The notes below the pieces were generated by a model, which made no database searches, was not told the DNA's origin, and worked only from the letters and a program-made list of their open reading frames with translations. From Bog-473 sp035483935 (GTDB taxonomy: Bacteria > Actinomycetota > Acidimicrobiia > Acidimicrobiales > RAAP-2), in the NCBI GenBank assembly GCA_035483935.1, contig DATHPK010000128.1, forward strand, positions 1 to 6,110: DNA of 6,110 nucleotides. The letters are read 5' to 3'. This document shows, one piece after another, positions 4,695-6,110 of the stretch (position 1 is its first letter; the number at the start of each line of letters is the position of its first letter). Made by a program: the position numbers and the translations under genes.

Positions 4695-5253
4695 GCCCCA
4701 TGAACGCAGCCACCTTGTCGGCCGCGGTTGCGCCGGCCGGCGCCTCGAGCCGCGGCCCGAACGGCGCCACGCCGTCCTGGCCCCGGAACTCGTCGGGCAG
4801 CATCGGGCTCACGATCTCGAGGAGTTGGGTCGCGGTCTCGGGGTCGAGGTCGGTGGATTGCCCGGTCGCCTTGGCCAGGTCCCAGCCGTGGGTGAACGTG
4901 TCGCCGCAGGCGATGTACACGAAGACCGCTCCGGGCAGGTCGCCGAAGGGCATGTGCATGATCCGCTCCATCGCACCGTCAGCGGCGAACGCCCGTACCG
5001 CCCGGGCCGACCCGGCGTCGAACACCTCGACGAAGTTCTCCGCGGTGTAGGCCGGGAACGCGTCCTCGGCGGGCGGCGTCCCGGTCTCGGCCGTGATGGC
5101 GAAGTGCGTCGTCCCGTTGACGACATGGTCCACCAGCTGCTTGACGCTCCACGAGGCGCACGGCGTTTCGGCCCCCTCGAGCTGCTCGGGCGTCATGTTC
5201 GCCATCACGCCCCGCGTCGAGGCGAAGCACTTGGCCAGCAGCTCGGCCGTCAC
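4684..5253 (-). CDS. TIGR03086-type metal-binding protein (DinB / maleylpyruvate-isomerase N-domain fold)
   Basis: The 189-aa protein matches TIGR03086/MDMPI_N proteins: W35SVKQLVDHVVNG (35-47) with a predicted metal-ligand His43, and DTFTHGWDLAKATGQ (118-132) with Asp118 and His122. This corresponds to the E/D-x3-H metal pair of mycothiol-dependent maleylpyruvate isomerase. The C-terminal FGPRLEAPAGATAADKVAAFMGR (165-187) is also characteristic of the family. These are four-helix-bundle metal proteins, some of which use mycothiol; most have no known substrate. There is no separate MDMPI C-terminal domain, so I do not call it an isomerase. The start is GTG at 5253-5251, two nt after the TGA of the MaoC gene, so translation is probably coupled; GGTGG lies about 8 nt upstream. 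Met17 or Met20 are less likely starts because the first helix would be lost. Confidence 0.87.
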   Translation of the reverse strand: MTAELLAKCFASTRGVMANMTPEQLEGAETPCASWSVKQLVDHVVNGTTHFAITAETGTPPAEDAFPAYTAENFVEVFDAGSARAVRAFAADGAMERIMHMPFGDLPGAVFVYIACGDTFTHGWDLAKATGQSTDLDPETATQLLEIVSPMLPDEFRGQDGVAPFGPRLEAPAGATAADKVAAFMGRRA

Positions 5254-5255
5254 GA

Positions 5256-5678
5256 TCAGGCCACCGCCGCCGTCGCCTCGCCGACCACCTTGTTCTCGCC
5301 CTCCGCGTTCGACAGCGTGACGGCCAGGTCGAGGAGCTTCTTGCCGTCCTCCTCACGCTTCCCCGTCACCACGACCTTCGACGACAGCACCTCGTCGGGC
5401 CAGGTCTGACGGGCGAAGCGCACCTGGTAGCGCACGATGTTGCCCACCCCCACGTAGTCGGTCAGCGCCGAGCCCAGCAGTCCCATGGAGAACATGCCAT
5501 GGCCGAAGACGCTCGGCTGGCCGGCCGCCTGCGCGGCCACCTCGTCGTGGTGCATGGGGTTGAAGTCCCCGGAAGCGCCGGCGTACTTCACGAGGTCCGT
5601 GCGCGTCAGCTTGTGCGTGATCACGGGCGCCTCATCGCCGACGTTCACGGCGTCGTAAGACAGCTTCTGCTCACCCAT
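5256..5678 (-). CDS. MaoC-like hot-dog hydratase/dehydratase (HadB-like)
   Basis: The 140-aa single hot-dog protein carries the hydratase-2 motif YAGASGDFNPMHHDE (32-46), with catalytic Asp38 and His43 (D-x4-H), followed by GHGMFSMGLL (59-68). The layout (VNVGDEAP, LTRTDLVKYAGASGD, HGMxSMG, VRYQVRFARQTWPDEVL) is very close to mycobacterial HadB, the catalytic subunit of the (3R)-hydroxyacyl-ACP dehydratase of FAS-II. Related MaoC proteins instead act as enoyl-CoA hydratases in fatty-acid or sterol side-chain breakdown. HadB works as a heterodimer with HadA or HadC; no such partner is seen in this window, so a homodimer or a distant partner is needed. ATG 5678 has a strong GGGAGGAGA site upstream. 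It sits between the DoxX-like and TIGR03086 genes in a compact leftward operon. Confidence 0.9.
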   Translation of the reverse strand: MGEQKLSYDAVNVGDEAPVITHKLTRTDLVKYAGASGDFNPMHHDEVAAQAAGQPSVFGHGMFSMGLLGSALTDYVGVGNIVRYQVRFARQTWPDEVLSSKVVVTGKREEDGKKLLDLAVTLSNAEGENKVVGEATAAVA

Positions 5679-5686
5679 CGATTCGA

Positions 5687-5695
5687 TCTCCTCCC
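5687..5695 (-). promoter_or_regulatory. Strong Shine-Dalgarno of the MaoC-like gene
   Basis: On the minus strand GGGAGGAGA is a near-complete anti-16S match, with AGGAG ending 9 nt before ATG 5678. It fixes the start and suggests high translation independent of the DoxX-like gene upstream. Confidence 0.75.
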
Positions 5696-5729
5696 ATCAG
5701 CAACTCGGTGACGACTCGTCCACAGATCA

Positions 5730-6110
5730 TCAGGACCAAATGTGCAGCCAGTGGTCGATCGACCACGTGTTCCAGGCGTGCGTACCGAGCAGCACGACAG
5801 AGGCGAGGATCATCATGAAGTTCTGACCCTGCTCCGCCCAGTCCGAGATCATCAAGATGAAATACATGACGTTCAACAGGATCCCGGCGAACAACGCGAC
5901 CGGCGTCAGGAACCCGAAGATCAAGCCCAGGCCGATGGCCAGCTCACCGAACACCACCACATACGCCATCGCCTTGGGCCGCGGCACCACGATCGCGTCG
6001 AAGCCCTTCTTCACGAAGGGCCACTTGTGCTTCTCGGCCACGGACTGCCCCCACGAGATGCCCGCACCCCGCTTGAACCAGGCGGCCTTGTCCTTGTGCC
6101 GGAAGCTCTC
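5730..6110 (-). CDS. DoxX-like integral membrane protein, N-terminus off the right edge
   Basis: 126 codons plus a stop are visible; the frame is open through the right edge, so the true start lies outside. A GTG at 6041 is internal and not the start: the preceding in-frame segment (SFRHKDKAAWFKRGAGISWGQS) is typical of the loop after the first membrane helix in DoxX/DoxD-like proteins. Three hydrophobic helices follow at about residues 46-68 (AYVVVFGELAIGLGLIFGFL, with the conserved G-E), 69-88 (PVALFAGILLNVMYFILMIS) and 97-113 (NFMMILASVVLLG). A fourth helix is expected in the missing N-terminus. DoxX-family proteins are small four-helix membrane proteins; some serve in thiosulfate:quinone oxidoreductase or in membrane redox complexes, but function here is unknown. 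It ends 51 bp before the MaoC gene, so it is probably the upstream member of the same leftward transcript. Confidence 0.82.
   Translation of the reverse strand, partial: ESFRHKDKAAWFKRGAGISWGQSVAEKHKWPFVKKGFDAIVVPRPKAMAYVVVFGELAIGLGLIFGFLTPVALFAGILLNVMYFILMISDWAEQGQNFMMILASVVLLGTHAWNTWSIDHWLHIWS

Noticed and set aside
3827..5050. 407-codon plus-strand frame overlapping the P450 and the TIGR03086 gene
   Set aside because: Arg/Pro/His-rich composition, crosses two well-supported genes, no motif.
5710..5720. GACGA-C-TCGTC palindrome between the DoxX and MaoC genes
   Set aside because: The single-base centre cannot form an RNA hairpin, and 5-nt arms are too short to support an operator.
1..6110. 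CRISPR array, insertion sequence, prophage or toxin-antitoxin genes
   Set aside because: No regularly spaced repeats, no transposase or integrase motifs, and no paired small genes were seen; all solid genes are metabolic or regulatory.

Overview
The window is about 70% GC, with strong G/C preference at third codon positions that produces long antisense shadow ORFs. Gene types and start signals point to a high-GC actinobacterium. These include a TetR regulator, a classical SDR, a soluble CYP, a HadB-like MaoC protein, a TIGR03086/MDMPI-type protein, and apparent leaderless starts with a -10 box about 7 nt before the ATG. An Acidimicrobiia-type or other environmental lineage is possible, but nothing in the window fixes the taxon.

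Layout. Left block, minus strand, positions 1921 down to 1: a stand-alone LON substrate-binding-domain protein, then a TetR-family regulator with its own predicted promoter and a candidate operator, then a DUF1330-type protein that runs off the left edge. Centre, 1922-2554: about 630 bp with no convincing gene. It holds a strong 12-bp-stem hairpin, several inverted and direct repeats, and a 14-codon mini-ORF with an ideal Shine-Dalgarno. Middle block, plus strand: an SDR (2555-3376) and a cytochrome P450 (3429-4658), probably one transcript. Right block, minus strand, converging on the P450 with a 25-bp gap: a DoxX-like membrane protein (runs off the right edge), a MaoC-like hot-dog protein, and a TIGR03086/DinB-like protein. 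The last two are almost certainly translationally coupled.

How they fit together. SDR, P450 and MaoC-like hydratase are the kind of oxidation, reduction and hydration enzymes common in actinobacterial lipid, sterol or xenobiotic metabolism. The TetR protein may control its own promoter and the downstream DUF1330 gene. The substrates of the P450 and SDR cannot be read from sequence. I found no CRISPR array, tRNA, rRNA, insertion sequence or recognisable new defence system. Most of the window is ordinary chromosomal metabolism; the parts most worth a second look are the 2020-2554 intergenic region and the TetR promoter.
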